Shown here: positions 32,564 through 41,486 of the stretch, piece by piece | Numbering within the stretch: position 1 is the first letter of the stretch | Layout of the letters: every line of letters starts with the position of its first letter | Assembly (NCBI RefSeq): GCF_002159945.1 | Contig: NZ_NFJQ01000016.1 | Span: forward strand, 1-47,596 | Direction: 5' to 3' | Origin: Cloacibacillus sp. An23 | Lineage (GTDB): Bacteria > Synergistota > Synergistia > Synergistales > Synergistaceae | DNA: 47,596 nucleotides | Made by a program: the position numbers and the translations under genes | Notes under the pieces: generated by a model | Database searches by the model: none | What the model saw: the letters and a program-made list of their open reading frames with translations, nothing else | What the model was told of the DNA's origin: nothing

Positions 32564-32621
32564 GAAAAATCACGCCCTTGTATAAAATGGTGTGGAACAT
32601 CAACGAGTACAGTCGCTCAAA

Positions 32622-33311
32622 CTACTTTTCAGCAGTTTCTGCATCCTGCTTAGGCGACGCCGACCAAATGACGGAAGAATATCCTCGCGCCGGGTTGCCC
32701 TGCGCCAGAACGCCGGGCTTTATTTTTCCGCCGACGACGGAGCCCGCAGCCACCATAGCCCCTTCGCCGATATTGCTGCCGCGCAGCACTATACACTTTA
32801 GCCCGATCCAGACGTGATCTCCGATCACAACGTCTCGCGCTGGATTGGCTATTTCGCCTTTTTCGTTGTAAATAGGATGATGGTCGCTGTCGTATATGAA
32901 GACATGGCGGGAAATAAGAACGCCTTGTCCGATATTGATATGCTTTGCGGCCAGGATGACTGCGCCTGTGTTGATATATGCACCGCCGATTTCTACAATG
33001 GCGTTCTCGTGGATTTCTATCGTGGCTCCGTAGTTCAGCGATGTCGTGCCGCGCACAACAAGGCGTGCTCCGGAACGCATTATAACGTAGGCCTCCGTCC
33101 TGGAACCGGAAGGCTTGTTAGTGTTGACGAGGAAATGATTATCGTAAAGTTCAATCTGAGAACTTTCGCCCAAAGAGATGACTGCGCCCCGCATAGGCAA
33201 TATACAACCCTTTCCGTGGCGTTTCACTTTATTACAGAAGAAGTTATAGAATATAAACTTAAAAAAATTCATATTCTTTAATATATGTATATGATAAACT
33301 AATCTAAACAT
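32622..33311 (-). CDS. Hexapeptide-repeat acyltransferase
   Basis: Left-handed beta-helix O- or N-acyltransferase (229 aa from the ATG at 33311; GGAGTG lies 8 nt before it). Hexapeptide repeats run through AIVEIGGAYINTGAVILAAKHINIGQGV and VVIGDHVWIGLKCIVLRGSNIGEGAMVAAGS; the likely catalytic His is in IYDSDHHPIY. It resembles LPS and colanic-acid acetyltransferases. It would modify a sugar of the repeat unit with acetyl or another acyl group. Confidence 0.88.
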   Translation of the reverse strand: MFRLVYHIHILKNMNFFKFIFYNFFCNKVKRHGKGCILPMRGAVISLGESSQIELYDNHFLVNTNKPSGSRTEAYVIMRSGARLVVRGTTSLNYGATIEIHENAIVEIGGAYINTGAVILAAKHINIGQGVLISRHVFIYDSDHHPIYNEKGEIANPARDVVIGDHVWIGLKCIVLRGSNIGEGAMVAAGSVVGGKIKPGVLAQGNPARGYSSVIWSASPKQDAETAEK

Positions 33312-33401
33312 TATATTCACTCCATATGATATTTTATTTTTCAGATTTAAATAAAAAATCAAGTTTAATGTACAAACTCTTCGATATTATATTTTAATTT
33401 A

Positions 33402-34553
33402 TTATCTAAGATATCTTGTAAAAATGCTTTGATATGGGATCACTTCACTATTGCCTATAAAATATGTTTGATAAATAAAGTAGAATATATACCAACAAAA
33501 ATAATATATAGTCAAAATATATCTTACTTGATGTTCTTTTATATTTGATAAAATCATTGGTATCATTATTATTTCAATTAATTGGGGGATCCTAGCCAGT
33601 CTTCCATACCATATATTATAAAATCCGAACATCCTAAAAGGAATTTCCAATAAAAAAATCCGCATTATAATGACACTTTTCACATTATTAATTAAATTTC
33701 TATTACACACAATGACTAATGGCAAAATAACAGGAAGTATATGCAATAGCCATTTAAAAGAAATTAACGACGGTATATGAAATGCATACATGTCTATGCT
33801 ACAATAACGCTCAAAAATTAAAACCTTTTTAGTAAGATTATACAATACTGGCACTATCAAAGGAAAACATATAATACTCAAAACTAACATCCAGTCTCTT
33901 ATTTTATTCAATAGCTTAGAATTAAATTCCCGTAATCCAACAAAAATGATTGATATTAAAGCTGATTTATGAAAACACATTGCTATTAGTATAAATATAA
34001 GATATCTAAGAGTTTTATTATCAATTAAATATGTATATCCTAATAAAATGAATGACAATGCTATTACAAAACGGATCCCATTCATAGAATAGGCAAAATG
34101 CTCACATAAATAGATTAAGATGGCCATTCCCCAATGAACTTGACTCCGAATAATTGATATAACTATAACACAATAAATTAATATGGCTATAATTATTTGT
34201 AGAGCAGTATAATTATAGGCAATTTTATTTAAGAAATAGTAACCAATTTCCAGATAAATTTCTCCAGATAAATGCTTTTTTATATACTCAAAAAAATGAA
34301 GATTATGTAACTGATAATAGATATCCTCATATGCATAATAATCTGTTCCAATACCATAGCGAAAGCCATATAAAAAAATCAAAGGCGAAAGACAAAACAT
34401 TCCAACCATTAAGTATTTAAAAGTAATGTCATTTGAGATACATATATGCTTTGCAGTACATTGACATATTGTACGTTTGTATAAAATCCCAACATATCGC
34501 AACGTGACGCTACATATTATAAACATAGAAATATACAATCCAATAGTAGACAT
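33402..34553 (-). CDS. EpsG-family polysaccharide polymerase (Wzy role)
   Basis: 383-residue membrane protein with about 10 hydrophobic helices and the EpsG hallmark FRYGIGTDYYAYEDIY. It probably polymerises repeat units in the periplasm with the Wzx-type flippase in the same cluster. The gene is very AT-rich compared with most of the window, rich in AAA/ATA codons, which suggests separate origin. Confidence 0.85.
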   Translation of the reverse strand: MSTIGLYISMFIICSVTLRYVGILYKRTICQCTAKHICISNDITFKYLMVGMFCLSPLIFLYGFRYGIGTDYYAYEDIYYQLHNLHFFEYIKKHLSGEIYLEIGYYFLNKIAYNYTALQIIIAILIYCVIVISIIRSQVHWGMAILIYLCEHFAYSMNGIRFVIALSFILLGYTYLIDNKTLRYLIFILIAMCFHKSALISIIFVGLREFNSKLLNKIRDWMLVLSIICFPLIVPVLYNLTKKVLIFERYCSIDMYAFHIPSLISFKWLLHILPVILPLVIVCNRNLINNVKSVIIMRIFLLEIPFRMFGFYNIWYGRLARIPQLIEIIMIPMILSNIKEHQVRYILTIYYFCWYIFYFIYQTYFIGNSEVIPYQSIFTRYLR

Positions 34554-34574
34554 CTTATTTTAAATCCATATATC

Positions 34575-35726
34575 TTATAAATTATCAATTAAAAAACTTT
34601 CTGACTTTTGCCGCATAAGCATTAGCTTTTCTCTATTACCGGTATAATCTATTGGAGCAATATCATTTATTTGAGCGATGCCACAGAGATTGCTATCTTC
34701 TATTAAACGTTTTTCACCGTGGATTATTTCTAATATGGATTCTATTCTAGAAATCATGCTTCTACCATCATCTCGATTAAACGCATAGAATTGTTTTCTA
34801 TATAATATTGAAAATACACAGGCATGAAAACTATCTGTAAATATACAATCTGCATATTTAATAAGAGAAATAAAATCATTCGGCGATGCATTACATAATT
34901 TTATATCTCCAAAACCGTCTAGTTTATTATATTTGCCTAACATAGGAATATTTACCACGCTTAGTTTATGCTGCATGGCGAATTGTTCAGCCATTTTACG
35001 TCCTAACAGGGCATTCCCAAGAAAATAACACAATATATAAGGACCTGCCACCAATTGCTCGCTACAAACGGCATCCCACTCCGGCATCGGAAGTAGCATG
35101 GTCGGGTCAAGCACCCACTCTATTTTGCAACTAGTAATTTCCGAAAGCAACTTTACTGACGACTTTTCTCGTACGGATATAGCATAAAAATCCGCAAGTT
35201 TGTGTTTCATCAATGTCCGTTGTTCATTAGTAAGAGTAGATTGGCCAATACTGGCTGCGTATGCAATCTTTTTTTTCTTTTTCGGTACAAAATCAAGAAA
35301 AAAGCCTTTTCTAAACCAGATAGGGTTCCATACTTGATCGCTTCCTGTAATAAAAATATCATAGTCATCAACACAATTTGCTATAGTCGAATCTAGATAT
35401 AGTTCTTTGCTATGAGGAATACTCTTTTCCCGAAATTCACTAAATGATTTATATCTGTCCAATAAAATATTGCTATTTTTATAATTATTCGTTATATATA
35501 GTATTTTTCTTGGAACTATAGTAAGTATTTTCTCTAATGACATATTCCTATTTAATCGTTTTGATAATTCCTGCAATGACATTGGTTCATGAAGCGGATA
35601 ACAGATTTGTTCTGCTGAATACCCCATTAAATTAAGTTTGCGACAAAGAGCATACGCCTGCAGTATACCTCCATAATTGTTAGAGCCATAATAATGTGTT
35701 AATATACCGATCCTCTTATTATTCAT
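34575..35726 (-). CDS. Polysaccharide pyruvyl transferase family protein
   Basis: Predicted to add a pyruvyl ketal from phosphoenolpyruvate to a sugar. From the ATG at 35726 (MNNKRIGILTHYYGSNNYGGILQAYAL) it is 383 aa. Family motifs are the N-terminal NYGGILQAYAL, FITGSDQVWNP, and SVREKSSVKLL, with a C-terminal DSFHACVFSILYRKQFYAF. A redox partner of the F420-hydrogenase-beta-like family is also in the cluster. AT-rich like its neighbours. Confidence 0.9.
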   Translation of the reverse strand: MNNKRIGILTHYYGSNNYGGILQAYALCRKLNLMGYSAEQICYPLHEPMSLQELSKRLNRNMSLEKILTIVPRKILYITNNYKNSNILLDRYKSFSEFREKSIPHSKELYLDSTIANCVDDYDIFITGSDQVWNPIWFRKGFFLDFVPKKKKKIAYAASIGQSTLTNEQRTLMKHKLADFYAISVREKSSVKLLSEITSCKIEWVLDPTMLLPMPEWDAVCSEQLVAGPYILCYFLGNALLGRKMAEQFAMQHKLSVVNIPMLGKYNKLDGFGDIKLCNASPNDFISLIKYADCIFTDSFHACVFSILYRKQFYAFNRDDGRSMISRIESILEIIHGEKRLIEDSNLCGIAQINDIAPIDYTGNREKLMLMRQKSESFLIDNL

Positions 35727-35769
35727 AACAACTTTGCCTCCCAACCTTATAACAAATTCCATAACACTA

Positions 35770-36879
35770 CTAAACAATTGTTAGTCTGTTTCGATTATTA
35801 TAAACAGTATAATAAGTCCAACAAATGAATAAAATCGCAAAGGTCCATCTCATCTTCAAAAATGACAGAATAACCTTATCACGTATTGCTTGAATATTTT
35901 TAATTTGCAGATTATTAATTGCACCTCTATAAATTGACGAATTTAAGATATGTTTTATTTCTCCCCATGCTAAAAAATAAGTGTGAATTGAATTTAAAGA
36001 CATACAAATGTATTGTATTGTTTCTCTTATATTTATAAAACAACAGTAGTTATAATAAATAGATAAACATTGCGTTAATGAATATTTATGCATAAATAAA
36101 TATATTGCTTTTATATGAGCACTGCGTTTGTCAAAGCAAATAGATAACTCACTATTAAGAGCAGATCCAGTTCTTATGTAATAATGGTATATTGATTTAT
36201 TAAAAAATTGAACAGACCTTGCATAATACATTACCTCTAAATTAAAAACTCGATCCTCCCCAAATTTTATATTCGTGGGGAAAATAATGCGATTTTTAAT
36301 TAAAAAAGATTTTCTATATAATTTAGAGATAGGACCTCCAAATGTTGGACATTTTAACATATCTTCGGGAAAAGTCTCTGGTATTTCGACAGGCCTAACA
36401 AGACACAAACCTAATAAATATTTTTTCCGGTCAGTGCTTTTATATATATGTTCCTCAAATCCCACAGGAGAAGCCTGCTTACTCTCGCCTTCACGTTCCC
36501 AAGTATATGTGGCAACAACAACGTCACAATATTCTTGAATGCGTTGATAAAGCTGCTCAACTGCATCTGGATCTATCCAATCGTCTCCATCTACAAACAT
36601 TATCCATTCACCGGTTGCAAGTTTGATACCTGTATTTCTGGCCGCAGAAACACCTTTGTTCGTTTGATGGTGGACGACCTTGATTCTTCTATCATTAGAA
36701 GCCAATTTATCACAGATGGTAGGACTCTGATCTGTACTACAGTCGTCAATTAAGATGATCTCTATATCTTGATATGTCTGTTTTTGAACGCTCTTTATGC
36801 ATCTATCAAGATAATATTCTATGTTAAATACTGGGATAATAATAGATATAGTTGGAATTTTGTATACCAAATCCTCCAT
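35770..36879 (-). CDS. Family 2 glycosyltransferase
   Basis: GT-A fold inverting glycosyltransferase (369 aa from the ATG at 36879). The nucleotide-sugar site is ISIIIPVFNIEYYLDRCIKSVQKQTYQDIEIILIDDCSTD; the DxD is in GEWIMFVDGDDWID; then FGEDRVFNLEVMYYA is the acceptor-side acidic motif. A C-terminal hydrophobic segment (FAILFICWTYYTVY) may anchor it. The sugar cannot be told. Confidence 0.92.
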   Translation of the reverse strand: MEDLVYKIPTISIIIPVFNIEYYLDRCIKSVQKQTYQDIEIILIDDCSTDQSPTICDKLASNDRRIKVVHHQTNKGVSAARNTGIKLATGEWIMFVDGDDWIDPDAVEQLYQRIQEYCDVVVATYTWEREGESKQASPVGFEEHIYKSTDRKKYLLGLCLVRPVEIPETFPEDMLKCPTFGGPISKLYRKSFLIKNRIIFPTNIKFGEDRVFNLEVMYYARSVQFFNKSIYHYYIRTGSALNSELSICFDKRSAHIKAIYLFMHKYSLTQCLSIYYNYCCFINIRETIQYICMSLNSIHTYFLAWGEIKHILNSSIYRGAINNLQIKNIQAIRDKVILSFLKMRWTFAILFICWTYYTVYNNRNRLTIV

Positions 36880-37007
36880 TTTTATAGCCCCCACTTTCTT
36901 AATAACATTTTTAATTTCAACACACATCAAAAGCATTTAGGTATCTCGTAACTGATAAGCAAGTTTCAACAAATATTTATACATCAGATTTCAACATTTT
37001 TACGCGC

Positions 37008-38102
37008 CTATCTATGAAATGAAGCACCTAGTTCAAAACTCTCAATTAACCGTTTAAATGTATTCGCCAAGTTAATTTCAAATATATAGTCAAGCGCTTC
37101 TACTTTATTGTTACTCAATATATGAGTGCTAATTTTGTTATATCCATACTTACTTGCATCATCCGGTATGTCGTATATAACTTTTATACCTGAATCGGAA
37201 TATTTTCCTGCGAGCGTCTCAGCCAGTTCTTTTACAGATAACACATCCTTGTCATTTGTCACGTTGTATGCCTCGCCATCCTTACCTTTTACCATCAGAG
37301 TAAAAATGGCAGCCAGCGCATCCGCCGTATAGCAGTAATTAAGAAGTGTTTCGCCTGTAGAGTGCAGAACGATATCGCGATGCTCCGCTACACATCTGGC
37401 AAATTGCGTCAGTATCCTGTTGTCGTTTTTATCAACAATTCCAGGGCCGATTATCCTGCTTATCCTTGCGATTTTAACATGCACTCCGTACTCCGCAGCA
37501 TACGAAGCGCACATACACTCGGCCATACGTTTGCCTTCCGAGTAACTGGAGCGAATGTCCAATATGTCTATGTATCCCAACTTGTCTTCCGTTACGTTTT
37601 TTACTTCGTTTGGAAATTGACCGTAGACTTCCATGGACGACAGATAGACCATGCTTTTGATTTTTTTCTGAAGAGCAAGCTCTAAAATGCTCTCCGTACC
37701 TGTAAGTATCGTCTTTATCGTTTCAACAGGATGTGTCACAAAATATTTGGAGTCGGTCGGGTTGGCACCGTGGATTATAAAGTCTACCTTTTGCCCGATT
37801 GTTATTTTTTCATTGACGTTGCCAATGATCAGCTTAACATCCGGTCTATGTATGATGTGTCCGAGTACATGTTCTGCTTTTGCTTCGTCGCGCACAAAAG
37901 CTAATATATTGATGTTAGTCTTTTTAACTCTGTTAGCGCAGGCCAATGCCTGCACAGCAAGGGAGCCGATCAGCCCTGTCGCGCCTGTGACGAGAACTGT
38001 GCTGCCGTTCATTTGTTCCAGAGCAGGCATGCTTCTTTCAACGATGTTCTCTAAATCTTCCTGTAAAATGGGGTTAGAGCTTTCAAGTATGGCTTTATCC
38101 AT
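37008..38102 (-). CDS. Extended SDR: NAD-dependent epimerase/dehydratase family
   Basis: 364-residue Rossmann enzyme with TVLVTGATGLIGSLAVQAL, a Ser in VYLSSMEVYG and a Tyr-x3-Lys in SSYSEGKRMAE. It lies 10 nt after the IspD/TarI-like gene, so the two are likely co-translated. In pneumococcal capsule loci a comparable pair (cytidylyltransferase plus SDR reductase) makes CDP-mannitol or CDP-arabinitol. A polyol-forming reductase role is therefore plausible, but ordinary sugar-nucleotide epimerase activity is not excluded. Confidence 0.88.
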   Translation of the reverse strand: MDKAILESSNPILQEDLENIVERSMPALEQMNGSTVLVTGATGLIGSLAVQALACANRVKKTNINILAFVRDEAKAEHVLGHIIHRPDVKLIIGNVNEKITIGQKVDFIIHGANPTDSKYFVTHPVETIKTILTGTESILELALQKKIKSMVYLSSMEVYGQFPNEVKNVTEDKLGYIDILDIRSSYSEGKRMAECMCASYAAEYGVHVKIARISRIIGPGIVDKNDNRILTQFARCVAEHRDIVLHSTGETLLNYCYTADALAAIFTLMVKGKDGEAYNVTNDKDVLSVKELAETLAGKYSDSGIKVIYDIPDDASKYGYNKISTHILSNNKVEALDYIFEINLANTFKRLIESFELGASFHR

Positions 38103-38112
38103 TTGTCATCAC

Positions 38113-38841
38113 CTATAGTCCCATGATTTGAGCGTTTTCTTTTATGTCCATGATCGCCCTGAATATGTAGAAGTCCAAAGGAGTCGTTATTTTTATGTTT
38201 TCTACTGCCCCGGCGACCGTGTGTATAGAGTGCCCGTAGTGTTTCATCAACGTAGCCGAATCTATGAAATCCCTCCGTCCGTCATGCAGCGCCTGCTTAT
38301 GCGCGGCCATGATGTCGGAGAGGACAAAACTCTGCGGAGCCTTGGCAAGCCGACAGACATTTCTGTCAAGCACGTCAACGACAGCTTCGTTATTGGGGTC
38401 GATGTTGATAACGGTTTCTATGGCGGGCGTAACGGTAACGGCAGAACCGTGCTTTTTCACGGACTCTATATTGTCAGTGATAAGCTGTTCCGTTACTAAA
38501 GGACGCACGCCGTCGTGTATCAACACTATGCTGTCGCGCGGCACGGACGCATCTCCGTATATAGCGGATAGCCCGTTGTATATGGACATCTGCCCGCTGG
38601 CTCCGCCTTTTACAATCCACCGAACTTTTTTAATACCGGCTTTCTCTATAAGACCGGCAAGATAGTCCTCCCAGCCTCCAAGACAAACGACAGCGATGGC
38701 GTCTATGTCCGGATGCCGTTCGAATATTTCAAGCGTATATATGATGATGGCTTTCCCGTGCAGCTCCAAGAACTGTTTGGGCTTGGCCACGCTGTTCATT
38801 CTGACGCCGGTGCCTCCGGCGAAGATTAGGGCGATGTTCAT
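38113..38841 (-). CDS. IspD/TarI-like cytidylyltransferase
   Basis: Transfers CMP from CTP to an alcohol phosphate. The 242-residue protein has IFAGGTGVRMNSVAKPKQFLELHGKAII, VKGGASGQMSIYNGL and VLIHDGVRPLVTE, the binding loops of the IspD/TarI family. Housekeeping IspD makes CDP-methylerythritol, while TarI makes CDP-ribitol. The position between a glycerophosphotransferase-like gene and an SDR favours a polyol phosphate for glycan assembly. Sequence alone does not exclude IspD. Confidence 0.88.
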   Translation of the reverse strand: MNIALIFAGGTGVRMNSVAKPKQFLELHGKAIIIYTLEIFERHPDIDAIAVVCLGGWEDYLAGLIEKAGIKKVRWIVKGGASGQMSIYNGLSAIYGDASVPRDSIVLIHDGVRPLVTEQLITDNIESVKKHGSAVTVTPAIETVINIDPNNEAVVDVLDRNVCRLAKAPQSFVLSDIMAAHKQALHDGRRDFIDSATLMKHYGHSIHTVAGAVENIKITTPLDFYIFRAIMDIKENAQIMGL

Positions 38842-38876
38842 TTGGTGTTATATCTCCACAACTTTATTTGATGGTA

Positions 38877-40061
38877 CTATCTTTTATCACCGAAACAAAT
38901 TTTATATATATACTCACAAACTAGCTGTGTCGCCTTGCCTGTCTCGCAACCACCTAAATCTTTATAATGTTTGGCACATGCAGCTTTGTATGATTTTTCA
39001 TCAAACTCTAATATGTTCTTTTCCAATTCGTCATTGGTCGTTGCTTTAGGGAAAGGCCATTCAGAAACAGGAGTATAAACCTCAGTCGTTCGAACATAGT
39101 GATCAAGATCAATCGCAAATAAGAAGCTTGGCCTGCCAGTGAGCATATAGTCCCACATAGATGATGAAAAATCGTTGATCATCACGTCGGCAGCTAAAAG
39201 CAGTTCCTGCATTTCTTCATAATCTGAGAGGTTTAATATGTCTCCCTGCGGCAACTCACATCTATTGACTACACACGGATGCAGTCTAAAGCCAAACTTC
39301 CACTTTCCTCCAAATCTATTACTTAAAGCATTGCATACACGTTCACAGTCAATACCGTAAGAAATAGCTATAGATTCCTTAAAATAGTTATCATCAGGTT
39401 TCCTATATGTCGGCGCATATAGAACTAAATGCTCATCGTCTTTTAGTCCTAGTTTTTTACGTATAGCATGATATTGTTTTTCATCCCTATTGATCAGCAT
39501 ATCATTGCGAGGCATGCCAATTTCCCAAAATATATTTTTAGGCATCAGCAAAGAGTCCACAGCAATTTCTGTGAAGCGTTTACATGTCGATAAAAACACC
39601 GTCGTTTGCTTGGCAGAGAGCAATAGGTCATGTCTGAACAGCCATGTATCGGTGTACATATACCTGCCCATTTTTTTATATGCTCCGCCGCCATGATGTG
39701 TATTGATTACACACGTACCTTTTCTAAGCGGAAGATATGAATATCCTCCACTGTTAGTTAGAAAGACTTTGGATGTCAAAGCGTAGAAAAAATAGCGCAA
39801 CGAATTAAAACCAACAACTGTGATTCCTTTCTGAGAAAGGTACTCGTATTTTTCTGGATATTTTACAGATACGACAATATCAAATTGTCCACTATAATTT
39901 TTTATAAGATACTCTGCGACACATTTGGGATTTTCCGAATAGTTGTATGCCAAGTCATTGTGCAAAAACACACGATTTTGCTTTTGCGGAAACAGCTTTA
40001 TAGGTGATAAAGCTACCCGCAAGGCTATTTTTTTATAATATCTTATGAGTTCACTAAGCAT
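38877..40061 (-). CDS. CDP-glycerol glycerophosphotransferase-like polyol-phosphate transferase
   Basis: 394-residue protein of the TagB/TagF/TarL family. Key features: the central HHGGGAYKKMGRYMY loop, MPRNDMLINRD, the CDP-binding LYAPTYRKPDDNYF, and the C-terminal DVMINDFSSSMWDYMLTGRPSFLFAIDLDHY. Such enzymes move a polyol phosphate from CDP-polyol onto a glycan. They are best known from teichoic acids of Gram-positive bacteria but also occur in some Gram-negative capsule clusters. Confidence 0.92.
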   Translation of the reverse strand: MLSELIRYYKKIALRVALSPIKLFPQKQNRVFLHNDLAYNYSENPKCVAEYLIKNYSGQFDIVVSVKYPEKYEYLSQKGITVVGFNSLRYFFYALTSKVFLTNSGGYSYLPLRKGTCVINTHHGGGAYKKMGRYMYTDTWLFRHDLLLSAKQTTVFLSTCKRFTEIAVDSLLMPKNIFWEIGMPRNDMLINRDEKQYHAIRKKLGLKDDEHLVLYAPTYRKPDDNYFKESIAISYGIDCERVCNALSNRFGGKWKFGFRLHPCVVNRCELPQGDILNLSDYEEMQELLLAADVMINDFSSSMWDYMLTGRPSFLFAIDLDHYVRTTEVYTPVSEWPFPKATTNDELEKNILEFDEKSYKAACAKHYKDLGGCETGKATQLVCEYIYKICFGDKR

Positions 40062-40082
40062 TTTAATTCCTCATTGTTGAAT

Positions 40083-40865
40083 TTATTTAATTGCTTGGTC
40101 AATATATATTCCATTGCGAATCAGTTCTTGCTCCGTCGGAGCCGTAATCAGCACAGCCTTCAACCGCCCGTAGAACACGAACATACTTCCTGCGGCAGCT
40201 GCATGTGCCTTGCCTTCGTGCAGTACGCGCTCTAAGTCATTTATGCCAGCGGCACCGCCGCATGCCGTGACAGGAATGTTTACAGCGTCCGCAACGCTTT
40301 TGACCAAATCCAAGTCATATCCATCCATCATGCCGTCTCTATCTACGGAATTGAGGAATATTTCTCCGGCGCCCATTGCTTCAGCTTTCTGCGCCAGTTC
40401 AACAGGAGTGCTGTCGATAACCTCTTGTCCGTCTGATATGACGCATTTGTATCGTCCATCGACTTTTTTAGCGTCTATCGATACAACCACACTCTGGCCT
40501 CCGGCGAGATTTACCGCCTCCGTCACGAGTTCCAGTTTTCTGACGAACGAAGTATTAATCACGACTTTTTCATACCCTGTGGCAAGAAGCCGCTTAACTT
40601 GTTCAACCGTAGTAATGCCTCCGCCGTAGCTGAGCGGCATAAATGCCTCGCTCGCTATATCATCGAGAAGCTCCCAGTCCGGCTCTTTGCCCAGCTTCGT
40701 CGCCGATATGTCGAGGATAGCCATTTCGTCTATCCCCTTGCGGTTGAATATCTTCACGGCGTTGACAGGATCTCCGAGATATGTGGGAGAGCCGAACTGC
40801 TTCGTCTTTATGAGGTCTCTGTCGTCAATCAGCAGAACAGGAATTATACGAGGACGGTTATACAT
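40083..40865 (-). CDS. HisF2/WbuZ-like cyclase-fold subunit, acetamidino modification
   Basis: 260-residue TIM barrel homologous to HisF (RIIPVLLIDDRDLIKTKQF, AILDISATK, PLSYGGGITT, DRDGMMDGYDL). The basic N-terminal segment replaces the HisF-type active-site residues, as in the AglZ/HisF2 branch. With the glutaminase HisH2 and the amidotransferase it converts N-acetyl to N-acetimidoyl on a sugar. It is not histidine biosynthesis, because no his genes surround it and a sugar amidotransferase follows directly. Confidence 0.9.
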   Translation of the reverse strand: MYNRPRIIPVLLIDDRDLIKTKQFGSPTYLGDPVNAVKIFNRKGIDEMAILDISATKLGKEPDWELLDDIASEAFMPLSYGGGITTVEQVKRLLATGYEKVVINTSFVRKLELVTEAVNLAGGQSVVVSIDAKKVDGRYKCVISDGQEVIDSTPVELAQKAEAMGAGEIFLNSVDRDGMMDGYDLDLVKSVADAVNIPVTACGGAAGINDLERVLHEGKAHAAAAGSMFVFYGRLKAVLITAPTEQELIRNGIYIDQAIK

Positions 40866-40866
40866 G

Positions 40867-41481
40867 TCAGCACCTCTTTACGAAATTCTCAAGCAGACGC
40901 ATACCGAAGTCATGGCTCTTTTCGGGGTGGAACTGCACGCCGTAAACATTTGTGTTTCTGACGGCAGCGGCAAATTCATAACCGTAATCGCATGTCATAA
41001 GGACGTTTTCTTCATTGTCGCAGAGCGCGTGATATGTGTGGACGAAGTAGTATCTTTGTTTCGAACCGTCAATTCCATAAGTCAGCGGAGAATCATGCTT
41101 GAAGGTCACAACGTCCCAGCCCATGTGAGGTATTTTGAGGTCTGTATCGGCATGGAAACGAAAGCGCACGTTATCAAACGGGATAAGTCCGAGCCCGTCG
41201 AGATTCCCTTCTTCACTCTTTCTTCCAAGCAGCTGCATACCGAGGCAGATACCAAGCATCGGCTTACCGGTGGCAGCTTCTTTCTTCAAGAACTCGCACA
41301 AGCCTCGCTCATTCAGATTTTTCATCCCGGCGTCAAATGCTCCGACGCCCGGCAGAATTATCTTGTCTGCCGAAGCGATCTCTTCTTTGTCGCAGGTGAT
41401 GACGGATTTCTCGCCTATCACCTTTAACATATTCCTGATGGATCCTACGTTGCCGAGGCCGTAATCAATTATTGCTATCAT
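40867..41481 (-). CDS. HisH2/WbuY-like glutamine amidotransferase
   Basis: 204-residue class I glutaminase that frees ammonia from glutamine for the amidino-transfer. The catalytic triad is in GICLGMQLLG (Cys) and VQFHPEKS (His, Glu). GVGAFDAGMKNL is the usual N-terminal strand-turn. It lies one base upstream of the HisF2 gene and 5 nt after the amidotransferase, so the three are translated together. Confidence 0.92.
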   Translation of the reverse strand: MIAIIDYGLGNVGSIRNMLKVIGEKSVITCDKEEIASADKIILPGVGAFDAGMKNLNERGLCEFLKKEAATGKPMLGICLGMQLLGRKSEEGNLDGLGLIPFDNVRFRFHADTDLKIPHMGWDVVTFKHDSPLTYGIDGSKQRYYFVHTYHALCDNEENVLMTCDYGYEFAAAVRNTNVYGVQFHPEKSHDFGMRLLENFVKRC

Positions 41482-41486
41482 CGTTC

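Noticed and set aside
40083-41481. hisF and hisH as histidine-biosynthesis genes
   Set aside because: No other his genes are near; both lie directly next to an N-acetyl-sugar amidotransferase, which marks the acetamidino-sugar branch.
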